A stretch of 64,000 nt of DNA, taken from an uncultured Prevotellaceae bacterium. GTDB lineage: Bacteria > Bacteroidota > Bacteroidia > Bacteroidales > Bacteroidaceae. The DNA lies in assembly GCA_902771155.1 (NCBI GenBank), contig CACXVS010000002.1, positions 20,690 through 84,689 on the forward strand, read 5' to 3'. The notes below the pieces were generated by a model. The model was not told the origin of the DNA. It saw only the letters and a list, made by a program, of their open reading frames with translations, and did not search any database. The first letter of the stretch is position 1. Each line of letters opens with the position of its first letter. The translations under genes and the position numbers were made by a program. Of the stretch, positions 27,936 to 37,940 are shown one piece after another.

Positions 27936-28508
27936 TTGAAAAGACCGGTTATTGGTGTTCCTGAGGATTTGGAGGGCAAGGTGCTGTTGCACGCCTGTTG
28001 TGCACCTTGTTCTTCGGCTATCGTGGAGTGGATGGTGCAGCACGACATCCGTCCCACTATCTTCTACTATAATCCCAATATTTTCCCCCGCGAAGAATAC
28101 GATATCCGTAAGCAGGAGAGTAAGCGTCATGCCGAGAGCCTTGGTCTGACCTGGATTGATGGTGACTACAACCATGAACAATGGCTGCACGACATTTGTG
28201 GATTAGAGGGAGAGCCAGAACGAGGCAGGAGGTGTGAACAATGCTTTACGCTCCGACTGACCGTTGCGGCTCAGAAGGCGAAGGAACTGGGCCTCAAGTA
28301 CTTCACCACCACATTGGCCTCAAGCCGTTGGAAGAGCCTCGAACAGATCGAACGTGCCGGCCACCAGGCAGAGCAGGCTGTCGTGGGGACCGTATTCTGG
28401 GCGCAAAACTGGCGCAAGGGTGGTCTTTATGAGCGTCGTAACCAACTGCTCAAAGCCTATGCCTTTTACAACCAGCAGTATTGCGGTTGCGAGTTCTCGA
28501 AAAGGTAA
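27936..28508 (+). CDS. queH: Epoxyqueuosine reductase QueH
   Basis: The 190-residue protein has the QueH (formerly DUF208) cysteine pattern: HACCAPCSS near the N terminus, GRRCEQCFTLRL in the middle, and YCGCEF at the end. It reduces epoxyqueuosine to queuosine in tRNA and binds an iron-sulfur cluster plus another metal. No ATG precedes the conserved region; the likely start is TTG at 27936, which is part of a TTGAAGAATTGAA repeat. Translation may therefore depend on the repeat. Confidence 0.9.
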   Translation: MKRPVIGVPEDLEGKVLLHACCAPCSSAIVEWMVQHDIRPTIFYYNPNIFPREEYDIRKQESKRHAESLGLTWIDGDYNHEQWLHDICGLEGEPERGRRCEQCFTLRLTVAAQKAKELGLKYFTTTLASSRWKSLEQIERAGHQAEQAVVGTVFWAQNWRKGGLYERRNQLLKAYAFYNQQYCGCEFSKR

Positions 28509-28563
28509 AAGGGTATAAAGGTAAAAAGGTATAAGGGTAAAAAAGTAAAAAACGGGGCTAATG

Positions 28564-28596
28564 TTTGTCAGTCTCGTTTTTTTGTTGTACCTTTGC
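28564..28596 (+). promoter_or_regulatory. Promoter of ffh
   Basis: TTTG at 28564-28567, 20 bp, TACCTTTGC at 28588-28596. The ffh start codon lies 23 bp downstream. Confidence 0.8.
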
Positions 28597-28618
28597 GCTC
28601 TAAAATAATAAGATTGTT

Positions 28619-29983
28619 ATGTTTGAGAATTTATCTGATAGGTTAGAGAGATCGTTTAAGATACTGAAGGGTGAAGGCAAGATTACCGAGATCAATGTGG
28701 CCGAGACCCTGAAGGATGTGCGTCGTGCCCTGCTCGATGCCGATGTGAACTACAAGGTGGCCAAGACCTTTACCGATACGGTGAAGCAGAAGGCCCTTGG
28801 TATGAATGTGCTCACGGCCGTGAAGCCCAGTCAGCTGATGGTGAAGATTGTCCACGACGAATTGGCCGAACTGATGGGAGGCAAGGCAGCCGAGCTCAAG
28901 GTCGAGGGCCGTGCCGGTGCCCCAGCCATCATCCTGATGTCGGGTCTGCAGGGTTCTGGTAAGACTACCTTCAGCGGTAAGTTGGCCAACCTGCTTAAGA
29001 CGCGCAATCATAAGAAACCTCTGCTCGTGGCCTGCGACGTCTATCGTCCGGCAGCTATCGAACAGCTGAAAGTGGTGGGTGCGAGCGTAGGTGTGCCCGT
29101 TTATTCCGAGCCCGACAATAAGAACGTGGTCGAGATTGCCAACCATGCCATCCAGGAGGCCAAGGCTAAGGCCAACGACGTGGTCATCATCGATACCGCC
29201 GGTCGTCTGGCCGTCGATGAGGAGATGATGCAGGAGATCGAGACCCTGAAGAATGCCGTCAATCCCAACGAGACGCTCTTCGTGGTCGACTCCATGACTG
29301 GTCAGGACGCCGTGAATACTGCTAAGGAGTTCAACGACCGCCTTGATTTCGACGGCGTGGTGCTCACCAAGCTCGACGGCGATACCCGCGGTGGTGCAGC
29401 CCTCTCTATCCGTACGGTGGTTACCAAGCCCATCAAGTTTGTAGGTACGGGCGAGAAGATGGAGGCCATCGACGTGTTCCATCCCGACCGTATGGCCGAC
29501 CGTATCCTCGGCATGGGCGATATCGTCAGCCTCGTGGAGCGCGCCCAGCAGCAGTACGACGAGGAAGAGGCCAAGCGCCTGGAGAAGAAGATCCGCAAGA
29601 ACAAGTTCGACTTCGACGACTTTATGGGTCAGATTCAGCAGATTAAGAAAATGGGTAATGTGAAGGATTTGGCAGCGATGATTCCCGGTGTGGGTAAGCA
29701 GATTAAGGACCTCGATATCGACGATGATGCCTTTAAGGGTATCGAGGCCATCATCAACTCCATGACCCCGAAGGAGCGCGCCAATCCCGACATTATCAAC
29801 CAGAGCCGCCGCCGCCGTATCGCTGCCGGTTCGGGTACGAAGCTCGACGATGTGAACCGCCTGATGAAGCAGTTCGACCAGACGCGTAAGATGATGCGCA
29901 TGGTGACGGGTATGAACTCGTCGAAGATGGCCCAGATGGCCAACGCCATGAAGATGATGAAGGGTGGTATGCCGAAGTTTTGA
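28619..29983 (+). CDS. ffh: Signal recognition particle protein Ffh
   Basis: The 454-residue SRP54 homologue targets nascent membrane proteins to the translocon together with SRP RNA and FtsY. It shows the N domain, the G domain with GLQGSGKTTFSGKLAN, DTAGRL and TKLDGDTRGGAA, and a methionine-rich M domain at the C terminus (MKQFDQTRKMMRMVTGMNSS). Length and motifs are complete. folD follows 68 bp downstream after short repeats. Confidence 0.97.
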   Translation: MFENLSDRLERSFKILKGEGKITEINVAETLKDVRRALLDADVNYKVAKTFTDTVKQKALGMNVLTAVKPSQLMVKIVHDELAELMGGKAAELKVEGRAGAPAIILMSGLQGSGKTTFSGKLANLLKTRNHKKPLLVACDVYRPAAIEQLKVVGASVGVPVYSEPDNKNVVEIANHAIQEAKAKANDVVIIDTAGRLAVDEEMMQEIETLKNAVNPNETLFVVDSMTGQDAVNTAKEFNDRLDFDGVVLTKLDGDTRGGAALSIRTVVTKPIKFVGTGEKMEAIDVFHPDRMADRILGMGDIVSLVERAQQQYDEEEAKRLEKKIRKNKFDFDDFMGQIQQIKKMGNVKDLAAMIPGVGKQIKDLDIDDDAFKGIEAIINSMTPKERANPDIINQSRRRRIAAGSGTKLDDVNRLMKQFDQTRKMMRMVTGMNSSKMAQMANAMKMMKGGMPKF

Positions 29984-30051
29984 TAATTGAAGATTGAAAA
30001 TTGAAAAGACTCTGTGTCTTTGTGTTGTAATATAGAAACATCAAGATTGAA

Positions 30052-30930
30052 ATGCAACTGATAGACGGAAAAGCAACGGCGGCAGCCATCAAGGCTGAGA
30101 TTGCCGACGAGGTAAAAGAGATTGTAGCAAAGGGTGGCAAGCAGCCCCATCTGGCCGCCGTTCTGGTGGGCCATGATGGTGGTTCTGAGACCTATGTAAA
30201 GAATAAGGTGCTGGCTTGTGAGGCCTGTGGCTTTAAGAGCACCCTTATCCGCTTCGAGGCCGACATTACCGAAGAGGAGTTGCTGGCCTGTGTCGATCAG
30301 CTGAACAAGGACGCCGATGTCGATGGCTTTATCGTACAGTTGCCCTTGCCCAAGCATATCGACGAGCAGAAGATTATCGAGGCAATCGACTACCGCAAGG
30401 ATGTCGATGGCTTCCATCCCATCAATGTGGGGCGCATGGCCATCGGACTGCCCTGTTTCATCTCGGCCACGCCGCTGGGCATCATCACCCTGCTGAAGCG
30501 TTACGGCATCGAGACCAGCGGTAAGAAGTGTGTCATTCTGGGTCGTTCCAACATCGTGGGTAAGCCCATGGCCCAGCTCATGATGCAGAAGCAGTATGGC
30601 GATGCCACGGTTACCGTGTGCCACTCGCGCTCGAAGACCTTGAAGGAGGAGTGCCGTGCTGCCGATATCATCATCGCCGCCATCGGTCAGCCCGATTTTG
30701 TCACCGCCGATATGGTGAAGGAGGGGGCCGTCATTGTCGATGTGGGTACCACCCGTGTGCCCGATGCCACCCGCAAGAGCGGTTTCCGTCTGAATGGCGA
30801 CGTGAAGTTCGACGAGGTAGCGCCCAAGTGCTCATTCATCACGCCCGTTCCTGGTGGCGTGGGCCCCATGACCATCTGTTCGCTGATGAAGAATACCCTC
30901 GCCGCCGGCAAAAAGGAGTATTATAAATAA
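30052..30930 (+). CDS. folD: Bifunctional methylenetetrahydrofolate dehydrogenase/cyclohydrolase
   Basis: The 292-residue FolD interconverts 5,10-methylene-THF and 10-formyl-THF. Diagnostic segments are [14 protein letters not shown] (catalytic Lys region), [27 protein letters not shown], the NADP-binding [11 protein letters not shown], and [16 protein letters not shown]. The gene is intact. It is preceded by a TTGAAAATTGAA plus CTCTGTGTCTTTGTG type repeat, repeated again after its stop at 30935-30980. Confidence 0.96.
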   Translation: MQLIDGKATAAAIKAEIADEVKEIVAKGGKQPHLAAVLVGHDGGSETYVKNKVLACEACGFKSTLIRFEADITEEELLACVDQLNKDADVDGFIVQLPLPKHIDEQKIIEAIDYRKDVDGFHPINVGRMAIGLPCFISATPLGIITLLKRYGIETSGKKCVILGRSNIVGKPMAQLMMQKQYGDATVTVCHSRSKTLKEECRAADIIIAAIGQPDFVTADMVKEGAVIVDVGTTRVPDATRKSGFRLNGDVKFDEVAPKCSFITPVPGGVGPMTICSLMKNTLAAGKKEYYK

Positions 30931-30988
30931 TTGAAAATTGAAAATTGAAAATTGAAAAAACTCTGTATCTCTGTGTTGTAATATATTA

Positions 30989-31174
30989 ATGCTGATGACC
31001 GCACAAGAGTATTACGAACTTGGTAACGAGGCCCGGAAGCATGGCCAGTGGCACGAAGCCATCAACCACTATATCCAGGCCATCGAGATCGACCCCGACA
31101 GTCCGGCTGTCGAGGCCAAGAAGATGCTCGACGACATCATGGCCTTCTACTGTAAGGATATGTATAATCCATGA
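30989..31174 (+). CDS. Small TPR-repeat protein
   Basis: The 61-residue protein consists of one tetratricopeptide unit (ARKHGQWHEAINHYIQAIEI) flanked by short helices. Such small TPR proteins usually mediate protein contacts. The ATG at 30995 is an equally good start. It lies after the folD repeats and 22 bp before the GH127 gene. Confidence 0.7.
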   Translation: MLMTAQEYYELGNEARKHGQWHEAINHYIQAIEIDPDSPAVEAKKMLDDIMAFYCKDMYNP

Positions 31175-31196
31175 CATCATAAAACCCTAAGACTAT

Positions 31197-33572
31197 ATGA
31201 GACGATTACTAACCACCCTGTTGCTCTTCACAGCCTTTGTGGCAGTGGGCAACGCCCAAGACAAACTGTATGCCAACGAGTTTCCCCTTGGCGATGTCAC
31301 CCTGTTAGACGGTCCGCTGAAGCGAGCCCGCGACCTGAACGTCAGCGTGCTGCTGAAGTATGATAACGACCGCCTGCTGGCCCCTTATCTGAAGGAAGCC
31401 GGACTCACGCCTAAGGGCCAGTCATATCCCAACTGGGACGGTCTCGACGGTCATGTGGGCGGCCATTATCTCACGGCCATGGCCATCAATGCCGCCACTG
31501 GCAGCCAGGAATGCCAAAAACGCCTGGAATACTGGATCAGCGAGTTGCAGGCCTGTGCCGACGCCAACGCCAGGAACCACCCGGAGTGGGGCAGAGGCTA
31601 CGTGGGCGGAGTGCCTGGCAGCGACCGCATCTGGTCGGCCTTTAAGAAGGGCGACTTCGGGCCCTATTACGGTTCGTGGGTACCTTTCTATAATCTCCAT
31701 AAGATGTATGCCGGTCTGCGCGATGCCTGGGTATATTGCGGCAACGAACAGGCCAAGCAGCTCTTCCTCGGATTCTGCGACTGGGCCATCGACCTTACGG
31801 CCGGTCTCTCCGACGCCCAGATGGAGCGCGCCCTCGACACCGAGCATGGTGGCATGAACGAGGTTCTAGCCGATGCCTATGCCATCACGGGCGACACCAA
31901 ATATATTGACGTGGCCAAGCGGTTCTCGCACCGCCGCCTGCTCAGTTCGCTCATGCAGCGCCGCGACATTCTCGACAATATGCACGCCAACACCCAGGTG
32001 CCTAAGGTGGTGGGCTTTGAGCGCATCGCCGAGCTCGCTGGCGACGAGGCTTACCATACTGCCGGTGCCTACTTCTGGGATATCGTCACCGGCGAGCGCA
32101 CGCTGGCCTTCGGCGGCAATAGCCGTCGCGAGCACTTCCCCAGCCGTGAGGCCTGCAAGGATTTCGTGGAGGATATCGACGGTCCTGAGAGCTGCAACAC
32201 CAACAATATGCTGAAGCTCACCGAAGAGCTTCACCGCCGCAATCCCGAGGCCCGCTATGCCGACTTCTACGAGTTGGGCATGTTCAACCATATTCTCTCC
32301 ACCCAGCATCCCGAGCACGGCGGCTACGTGTATTTCACGTCGGCCCGTCCGCGCCACTACCGCAACTACTCCGCCCCCAACGAGGCCATGTGGTGTTGCG
32401 TCGGAACAGGTATGGAGAATCATGGCAAGTACGGCCAGTTTGTTTACACCCACCAGGGCGACGCGCTCTTCGTGAACCTCTTTGTGGCTTCTGAACTCAA
32501 CTGGAAGCAGAAGGGCCTGAAGCTGCGCCAGGACACGCAGTTCCCCTATGCCGAGACCTCTCGCATCACCGTTACCGAGGGCAAGGCTCAGGCTGCTGTC
32601 CATGTGCGCTATCCGGGATGGGTAAAGCCCGGCCAGTTCAGCGTCAAGGTCAACGGCCAGCCCGTGCCGGTGGTTACCGGTCCGTCGTCGTATGTCGTCA
32701 TCGACCGCCAGTGGAAGAAGGGCGACGTCATCGAGATGAACTTCCCCATGTATAACTATGTGAAGTACCTGCCCAACCTGCCACAGTATATCGCCCTGAT
32801 GCATGGTCCGGTGATGCTGGCCATGAAGACCGGCACCGAGGATCTGGCCATGCTCATCGCCGACGACAGCCGTTTCGGGCAGTTGGCCGTCGGCAAGAAG
32901 CTGCCGGTCGATCAGGCGCCCATCCTCATCAATAACGACATCGAGGGCATTGCCAACCAGCTGCAGCCTGTGGCCGGCAAACCGCTCCACTTCACCATCT
33001 CGACGAAGATGGTCAACGAGATAAGAAACGAGCTCATGCCGTTCTTCGAGCTTCACGACGCCCGTTATATGATGTACTGGCTTGCCCTTTCCGAGGATAA
33101 CTATCAGGGCTACCTCGACAATCTGGCCAAGCTCGAGCAGGAGCACCTGGCCCTCGAGGCGCGCTCTACCGATAAGGTACAGCCCGGCGAGCAGCAGCCC
33201 GAGTCAGACCATTTTATGGAGACCGATGATTCGTGGACGGGCAACACCAACGACGTGTTCTTCCGCGATGCCCGCGACGGCCATTATTTCAGCTATCTGA
33301 TGCAGACGGGCGGCGAGACCGACCTCTCACTCCGCCTGAAGTACTGGGGAGTAGGCGAGTGGAAGACCCACGAGTTCGACATCTTCGTCGACGACGTGCT
33401 GGTTACCTCTGTCAACAACACCGGCAAGTACCGCATTTCCGAGTTTAAATACGAATCATACCCCATCCCCGCCGAGGCCCTGAAGGGCAAGAAGCAGGTT
33501 CGCGTTAAGTTCGTGGCCCATCCTCATAAGCAGATAGGCGAGATCTACGGTGTCCGCCTGGTAAAACCCTAA
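31197..33572 (+). CDS. GH127 family beta-L-arabinofuranosidase-like protein, secreted
   Basis: The 791-residue protein starts with a signal peptide (LLTTLLLFTAFVAVGNAQ). The DUF1680/GH127 catalytic region shows the zinc and nucleophile residues of the family in DGPESCNTNNMLKLTE and MWCCVGTGMENHGKYG, the second holding the Cys pair. REHFPSRE lies shortly before and may hold the acid/base Glu. GH127 enzymes release beta-L-arabinofuranose from plant glycans. A C-terminal beta-sandwich (about residues 665-791) ends in IGEIYGVRLVKP. No SusC/SusD genes are adjacent. Confidence 0.9.
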   Translation: MRRLLTTLLLFTAFVAVGNAQDKLYANEFPLGDVTLLDGPLKRARDLNVSVLLKYDNDRLLAPYLKEAGLTPKGQSYPNWDGLDGHVGGHYLTAMAINAATGSQECQKRLEYWISELQACADANARNHPEWGRGYVGGVPGSDRIWSAFKKGDFGPYYGSWVPFYNLHKMYAGLRDAWVYCGNEQAKQLFLGFCDWAIDLTAGLSDAQMERALDTEHGGMNEVLADAYAITGDTKYIDVAKRFSHRRLLSSLMQRRDILDNMHANTQVPKVVGFERIAELAGDEAYHTAGAYFWDIVTGERTLAFGGNSRREHFPSREACKDFVEDIDGPESCNTNNMLKLTEELHRRNPEARYADFYELGMFNHILSTQHPEHGGYVYFTSARPRHYRNYSAPNEAMWCCVGTGMENHGKYGQFVYTHQGDALFVNLFVASELNWKQKGLKLRQDTQFPYAETSRITVTEGKAQAAVHVRYPGWVKPGQFSVKVNGQPVPVVTGPSSYVVIDRQWKKGDVIEMNFPMYNYVKYLPNLPQYIALMHGPVMLAMKTGTEDLAMLIADDSRFGQLAVGKKLPVDQAPILINNDIEGIANQLQPVAGKPLHFTISTKMVNEIRNELMPFFELHDARYMMYWLALSEDNYQGYLDNLAKLEQEHLALEARSTDKVQPGEQQPESDHFMETDDSWTGNTNDVFFRDARDGHYFSYLMQTGGETDLSLRLKYWGVGEWKTHEFDIFVDDVLVTSVNNTGKYRISEFKYESYPIPAEALKGKKQVRVKFVAHPHKQIGEIYGVRLVKP

Positions 33573-33591
33573 CGCCCCCCTCAGTTACCCT

Positions 33592-34062
33592 ATGAGCAAA
33601 CAAGAGAAATACGAGCTGCTGAAGGAGCAGATACAGGCCCTGACGAAGGGCGAGACCGACGAGGTGGCTGTGATGGCCAACGTGGCGGCAGCCATCCACT
33701 CTACGATGGGATTCTTCTGGACGGGGTTCTATCGCGTGATGCCGAAGGCCGGCTCTGCCGGGAACGAATTGGTGTTAGGCCCCTTCCAGGGCCCTGTGGC
33801 CTGCATGCATATCGCTTATGGGCGAGGCGTTTGCGGTACGGCCTGGAAACTGGGGCGTACCATTGTCGTGCCCGATGTGGAGCAGTTCCCCGGGCATATC
33901 GCCTGTAGCAGCCAGTCGCGATCGGAAATCGTGGTGCCGCTGTTCTCAACGACGTACGACGTGGTAGCCGTGCTCGATATCGACAGCCGCGAACTCGCCA
34001 CGTTCGACGATATCGACAAGAAATATCTGGAAGAAATAATGGCGACGGTCTTTACGTCGTAA
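33592..34062 (+). CDS. GAF-domain free methionine-(R)-sulfoxide reductase
   Basis: The 156-residue GAF protein has the fRMsr signature GPFQGPVACMHIAYGRGVCG followed by FPGHIACSSQSRSEIVVPL. The three conserved cysteines (ACM, VCG, IAC) are present. The enzyme reduces free methionine-(R)-sulfoxide as a defence against oxidative damage. It begins 19 bp after the GH127 stop, so co-transcription is possible although the functions differ. Confidence 0.9.
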   Translation: MSKQEKYELLKEQIQALTKGETDEVAVMANVAAAIHSTMGFFWTGFYRVMPKAGSAGNELVLGPFQGPVACMHIAYGRGVCGTAWKLGRTIVVPDVEQFPGHIACSSQSRSEIVVPLFSTTYDVVAVLDIDSRELATFDDIDKKYLEEIMATVFTS

Positions 34063-34087
34063 CCAATTCAATATTAATTTTTATATC

Positions 34088-36178
34088 ATGAGAAAAAACT
34101 ACTGTACTCAATGGATGCTGGCCGCCATCCTCTTCTGTGGCCTTTTGACGACATCGTGTACCGACGAACAGTTCGACAACCCCTCTTCCGACCAGCCCGA
34201 ACAGGCCTCTGCCGTTGATCCCGGCAGGTGGTGGATCGACGAGAGCTACATGGACAAGACGGTAAAGCTTAGCGACAATTTCTTCATGTACTGCGTCGGC
34301 ACGTGGTGGAAGAACACCACTCTCGGTCCACTTGAATTTTACATCTCCCGCCTCGATGGTATCAAGCCCTCCTTCTCCGACAGAGTGAATGCCCTGACCG
34401 ACGACAACTACGCCATCTACAAGAACCACCTGAAGTGGGCCGACCCCAAATCTGAAGCCGCAGCCTCGGCCGAGAAGCTCTACGAAGAGGTGCTGGTCCA
34501 GAGCGGTCTGATGGCCGCCACGACGGCTGAGGATGTGCTGCGCGCCTTCGGCAAGATGTCCACGCTGGGCGTCTCCTCGTTCATCAGGCTCGAGCCTTTC
34601 AGCCATAACGGCAAGTTGTGCCTGTACTCCAGTTTGTGTGTCGAGGAATATACAGAGGAGGCTGAAAGTGATCCTGCCAGCGAACGTCAGCGTGCCAGGA
34701 AGCCCTCCTTCCAGCAGCAGCTCAACGAGAACCCCGAGCTGCTGTCGCACTTTGTACCAGTAGGCGGTAAGAGCGGCACCCGCGGCATATCGGCCGAATG
34801 GTCGTTTGTCCAGTACATCCTCGAGGGTATGGGCATCGACCCCGAGATGGTATATGTCTCCGACGACTACATGAAATTCATGGGCAATTCTGATTTTGAA
34901 AGAAATAGTTTGACAGAAGAACTTCGTAGGCTGTGGCAGAACGCTCTGGAGAAAAATGATGTCGATTTACTGAAGACGATGGTCATCGGTTTCTATCAAA
35001 CCGACTACGGCTTCATCTCCCAGGAGGCGAGAGAGGAGTACGACATCGAGAATAATAAGCCCGACGACACCGACCCTGCAGCAGACGACGCCTCTGGCAA
35101 GAAAGAGGTGTTGAGCCTTAAGGTGCTCGAAAAATCCATGAACGAACAGTATCTGCCCTATCTGCGCTCAAAAATGGTGGCCGACCAGCTGGTGCCTGCC
35201 GGACTGAAAGAGGATTACCTCCCCTTCTGCAAAGAGATGAAGGACGTATTCGCCCAGCGCATCAAGAACAACAGCTGGCTGAGCGACGGCTCTAAGCAGA
35301 ACGCACTCGACAAGCTTGACGCCATGGTCTTCAACGTGGGCTATCCCGAACATTGGATTGCTGCCGGCCTGCCCGACTTCTCGAAGAGCCAGTCGCTGCT
35401 CGAGGATATCTACATCATCCGCAAGGCCCGCCTGAACCTGCTGAAGGCCATCGTCGGCAAAAGCAGAGCCGAGGAATCGTTTACGGTCGTCGCTATGGAT
35501 AAAGAGACTCATCTGGGCATAGAGAATGCTTTCTATTATAGCAACCTCAACTGCATGAACATATTGCCCTTCTATATCGAGCCGCCTTTCTATGATACCA
35601 CCCAGAGCCTGGCCATCAACTATGAGTGCCTGGGCACGGTGGGCCACGAGATAACCCACGGGTTCGACAGCCAGGGAGCGTTGTTCGACAAGTATGGCGA
35701 TTACAATCCCAACGCCATCTGGGCCAGCCAGGCCGACAAGGACGAGTTCGACCGCCGTACTGCGCTGCTCGTGGAGTGCTATGCCTCGTTCGACGTGCTG
35801 CCCGACGAGATGCCTGGCGTGAAGGCCGAGGGCAAGGTGACGCTCGCCGAGAACATTGCCGACCTGGGCGGACAAGAGATTGCCTATCAGGCCTATCTCA
35901 ACCGCCTGAGCGCCGACGGCTATACCGGCAGCCAACTGAAGCTGATGAAGCAGCGCTTCTTCCTGGCAATGGGCGAGGAATGGCGGGCCAAGTATGGCCA
36001 GTTCTACGTCGATTTTTATGCTTTCGGAAAGGGTAATCCTGATGGCGCCGACGGCCACTCCATGAACAAGGAGCGCGTAAACGGCGTGGTGTCCAACATG
36101 GACGGCTGGTACGACGCCTTTGACATCATCGACGGTGCCCTCTACCGCGCCCCTGCCAACCGCATACATATCTGGTAA
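34088..36178 (+). CDS. M13 family metallopeptidase lipoprotein (PepO-like)
   Basis: The 696-residue neprilysin-type zinc peptidase has a lipoprotein signal (MLAAILFCGLLTTSC, then TDEQ). The zinc motif is VGHEITHGFDSQGALFDKYG (His520 region), with the third ligand in ENIADLGGQE (about Glu588). The N-terminal half shows the long helical M13_N region (DESYMDKTVKLSDNFFMYC). The acidic residues after Cys suggest surface display. Such peptidases trim peptides outside the inner membrane. The gene opens the lipoprotein-rich part of the window. Confidence 0.93.
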   Translation: MRKNYCTQWMLAAILFCGLLTTSCTDEQFDNPSSDQPEQASAVDPGRWWIDESYMDKTVKLSDNFFMYCVGTWWKNTTLGPLEFYISRLDGIKPSFSDRVNALTDDNYAIYKNHLKWADPKSEAAASAEKLYEEVLVQSGLMAATTAEDVLRAFGKMSTLGVSSFIRLEPFSHNGKLCLYSSLCVEEYTEEAESDPASERQRARKPSFQQQLNENPELLSHFVPVGGKSGTRGISAEWSFVQYILEGMGIDPEMVYVSDDYMKFMGNSDFERNSLTEELRRLWQNALEKNDVDLLKTMVIGFYQTDYGFISQEAREEYDIENNKPDDTDPAADDASGKKEVLSLKVLEKSMNEQYLPYLRSKMVADQLVPAGLKEDYLPFCKEMKDVFAQRIKNNSWLSDGSKQNALDKLDAMVFNVGYPEHWIAAGLPDFSKSQSLLEDIYIIRKARLNLLKAIVGKSRAEESFTVVAMDKETHLGIENAFYYSNLNCMNILPFYIEPPFYDTTQSLAINYECLGTVGHEITHGFDSQGALFDKYGDYNPNAIWASQADKDEFDRRTALLVECYASFDVLPDEMPGVKAEGKVTLAENIADLGGQEIAYQAYLNRLSADGYTGSQLKLMKQRFFLAMGEEWRAKYGQFYVDFYAFGKGNPDGADGHSMNKERVNGVVSNMDGWYDAFDIIDGALYRAPANRIHIW

Positions 36179-36180
36179 AC

Positions 36181-36258
36181 TTGGAGACAAGATACTATAA
36201 GGTGGCGGGGCATGTGTTCTGCGTCAGTGGCGAGGTGGAGGGCCCTGAAGAGCCCTAA
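36181..36258 (+). pseudogene. Possible gene fragment after the M13 peptidase
   Basis: A 25-codon frame starting with TTG (ETRYYKVAGHVFCVSGEVEG) reads like the N terminus of a larger protein and then stops. The family is unknown to me. It may be a remnant of a deleted gene or chance. Confidence 0.25.
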
Positions 36259-36284
36259 CCACTTGAATAAGAATTAATAAGAAA

Positions 36285-36318
36285 TCTCCCCAAATCGTTG
36301 TTGGTTTGGGGATTTTTT
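36285..36318 (+). terminator. Terminator before the first Big_2 lipoprotein operon
   Basis: CCCCAAA (36288-36294) and TTTGGGG (36305-36311) form a stem extended by flanking AT pairs, followed by ATTTTTTATT. A nearly identical hairpin lies at 52379-52411. Confidence 0.7.
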
Positions 36319-36349
36319 ATTAATTATATTTAAATGATGAACACAATAC

Positions 36350-36380
36350 TTGTAACTTTAAGAAATAAGCCCTATATTTG
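36350..36380 (+). promoter_or_regulatory. Promoter of the 36430-42233 lipoprotein operon
   Basis: TTG at 36350-36352, 20 bp, TATATTTG at 36373-36380. The start codon follows 49 bp later. Confidence 0.65.
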
Positions 36381-36429
36381 AGGCTTAAAATCCGAAACTA
36401 TCCATCATTAACTTAAAACCATAACGCTT

Positions 36430-37908
36430 ATGAAACAGTTGACAAGATTGATACTGATGATGCTGACGATTAGTGCTAGCCTCGTGAGTTGTGACGATGT
36501 GACTGGGGCGCAGGATAATCCTGTGGTTCCCACGCCCACGCCGACTCCGACGCCTGCGCCCACTTACGCCAGCGACCTGGAGCGCCCGCTCACCTTCGAG
36601 GCTGCAGTTGACGGTGTGAAGGTGACGTTTAAGTTTAAGAGCGGCGCCAAGCCCGACTATAAGAAAGTGGAGTACAGCCTCGACCAGGGTGCCACATGGA
36701 CGGCCCTGAAGAGGCGCAGCCAGGCCATCATCCTCGAGAAGAAGGGCGACATGGTGATGTTCCGCGGCGACAACCCCACCTATAACGGCGATGCCCGGTT
36801 CGTGACGGAGCTGGTCAACGCAAATGCCCGCACCAGAAGCTGGACGGAACAAGCTATGGGAGATATGGTGGGATCAATATATGGATTCCTGTTTGGCAAC
36901 TGCAATAGTCTGCTCAGAATGGACAACTTCGACAAACTGAATGAACTTTTGGAGGCTTATACATTCAAGGAACTCTTCAAGGGTAGCAACATCAACATCT
37001 CTGATAAAGAGAAGCTCCTGCTGCCTGCCACCAATAATACAGTGGGCTGCTATCAAGGGATGTTTGCCGATAACGCGTATTTGGAGGTTGCTCCTGTATT
37101 GGGGGCTGAAAAGCTTGTGGATAAATGTTATGTAGGAACGTTCGAAAACGACTTAAGGCTTAGAGAACTCACTCTCGGTGCCAACAGCGTTGAAGATGGC
37201 GTAATGGTAAAAGACTGCATAGATGGTATAGTGAGGAATGCCGGCACCGCACTGCCTGTAGGCGTGGAACCAGCGATAAGGATTGAGGGAGGTACAAATG
37301 GAGAATTAAGCATGCAAAATTTAACCGTCGCCGAAGCAAATGAAATAATCCAACAAGAACAACAAGAAGCCGATCAATTCATCCGGGAAATCCAAAATAC
37401 TATCTCAGCCATGGAAGACGGTGACCCAGACGGAAACCTATGGAAAGTCGTATTCGTCGATGAAAATGGCGTAGAGCATGAAATCGAGTCTGAAAATCCT
37501 GATGAAGGGCAAGAGATAAATGTAGAAGATCCTAAAATCGGTGTCAACAGCGTATCGATCGACCCGACTACGCTCTCACTCGAGATTGGCGCTACCGCCA
37601 CGCTTATAGCCATTATTACCCCAGATAACGCCCCCATAAAGAGCATAACCTGGACTTCGGAAAACCCGAAGATAGCCACGGTCACCGCTGGTTCTGATGG
37701 CAAGGCTACCGTCACCGCCGTCGCAGCTGGCTCGACCAAGATCGAACTTACTGTTGTATCAACTTATTCATCCAGTGAGGGAACATGGATCACCCCCCCC
37801 TGTTTGGTAACTGTGACCGAACCCGAGCCCGAGCCTGAGCCCGAGCCCGAGAATCCGGTCATCGACGCAACGGATGATTTCGTAGATGGTGGAGATCCAT
37901 TAAAGTAA
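36430..37908 (+). CDS. Lipoprotein with BspA-like segment and a Big_2 domain
   Basis: The 492-residue protein has a lipobox (ISASLVSC followed by DD). After a Pro/Thr linker comes a beta-rich domain (LTFEAAVDGVKVTFKFKSG). Two degenerate LPATxxxxxCYxxMF repeats follow (LLLPATNNTVGCYQGMF, EKLVDKCYVGTF), and residues 375-455 form a bacterial Ig-like Big_2 domain (VNSVSIDPTTLSLEIGATAT). The end is a PEPEPE run and the tail VIDATDDFVDGGDPLK, shared with the 40308 protein. It is probably a surface adhesin component. Three more lipoprotein genes follow with 10-32 bp gaps. Confidence 0.75.
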   Translation: MKQLTRLILMMLTISASLVSCDDVTGAQDNPVVPTPTPTPTPAPTYASDLERPLTFEAAVDGVKVTFKFKSGAKPDYKKVEYSLDQGATWTALKRRSQAIILEKKGDMVMFRGDNPTYNGDARFVTELVNANARTRSWTEQAMGDMVGSIYGFLFGNCNSLLRMDNFDKLNELLEAYTFKELFKGSNINISDKEKLLLPATNNTVGCYQGMFADNAYLEVAPVLGAEKLVDKCYVGTFENDLRLRELTLGANSVEDGVMVKDCIDGIVRNAGTALPVGVEPAIRIEGGTNGELSMQNLTVAEANEIIQQEQQEADQFIREIQNTISAMEDGDPDGNLWKVVFVDENGVEHEIESENPDEGQEINVEDPKIGVNSVSIDPTTLSLEIGATATLIAIITPDNAPIKSITWTSENPKIATVTAGSDGKATVTAVAAGSTKIELTVVSTYSSSEGTWITPPCLVTVTEPEPEPEPEPENPVIDATDDFVDGGDPLK

Positions 37909-37940
37909 AAATTGTAAAACCATAAAATATTAAAAGCAAT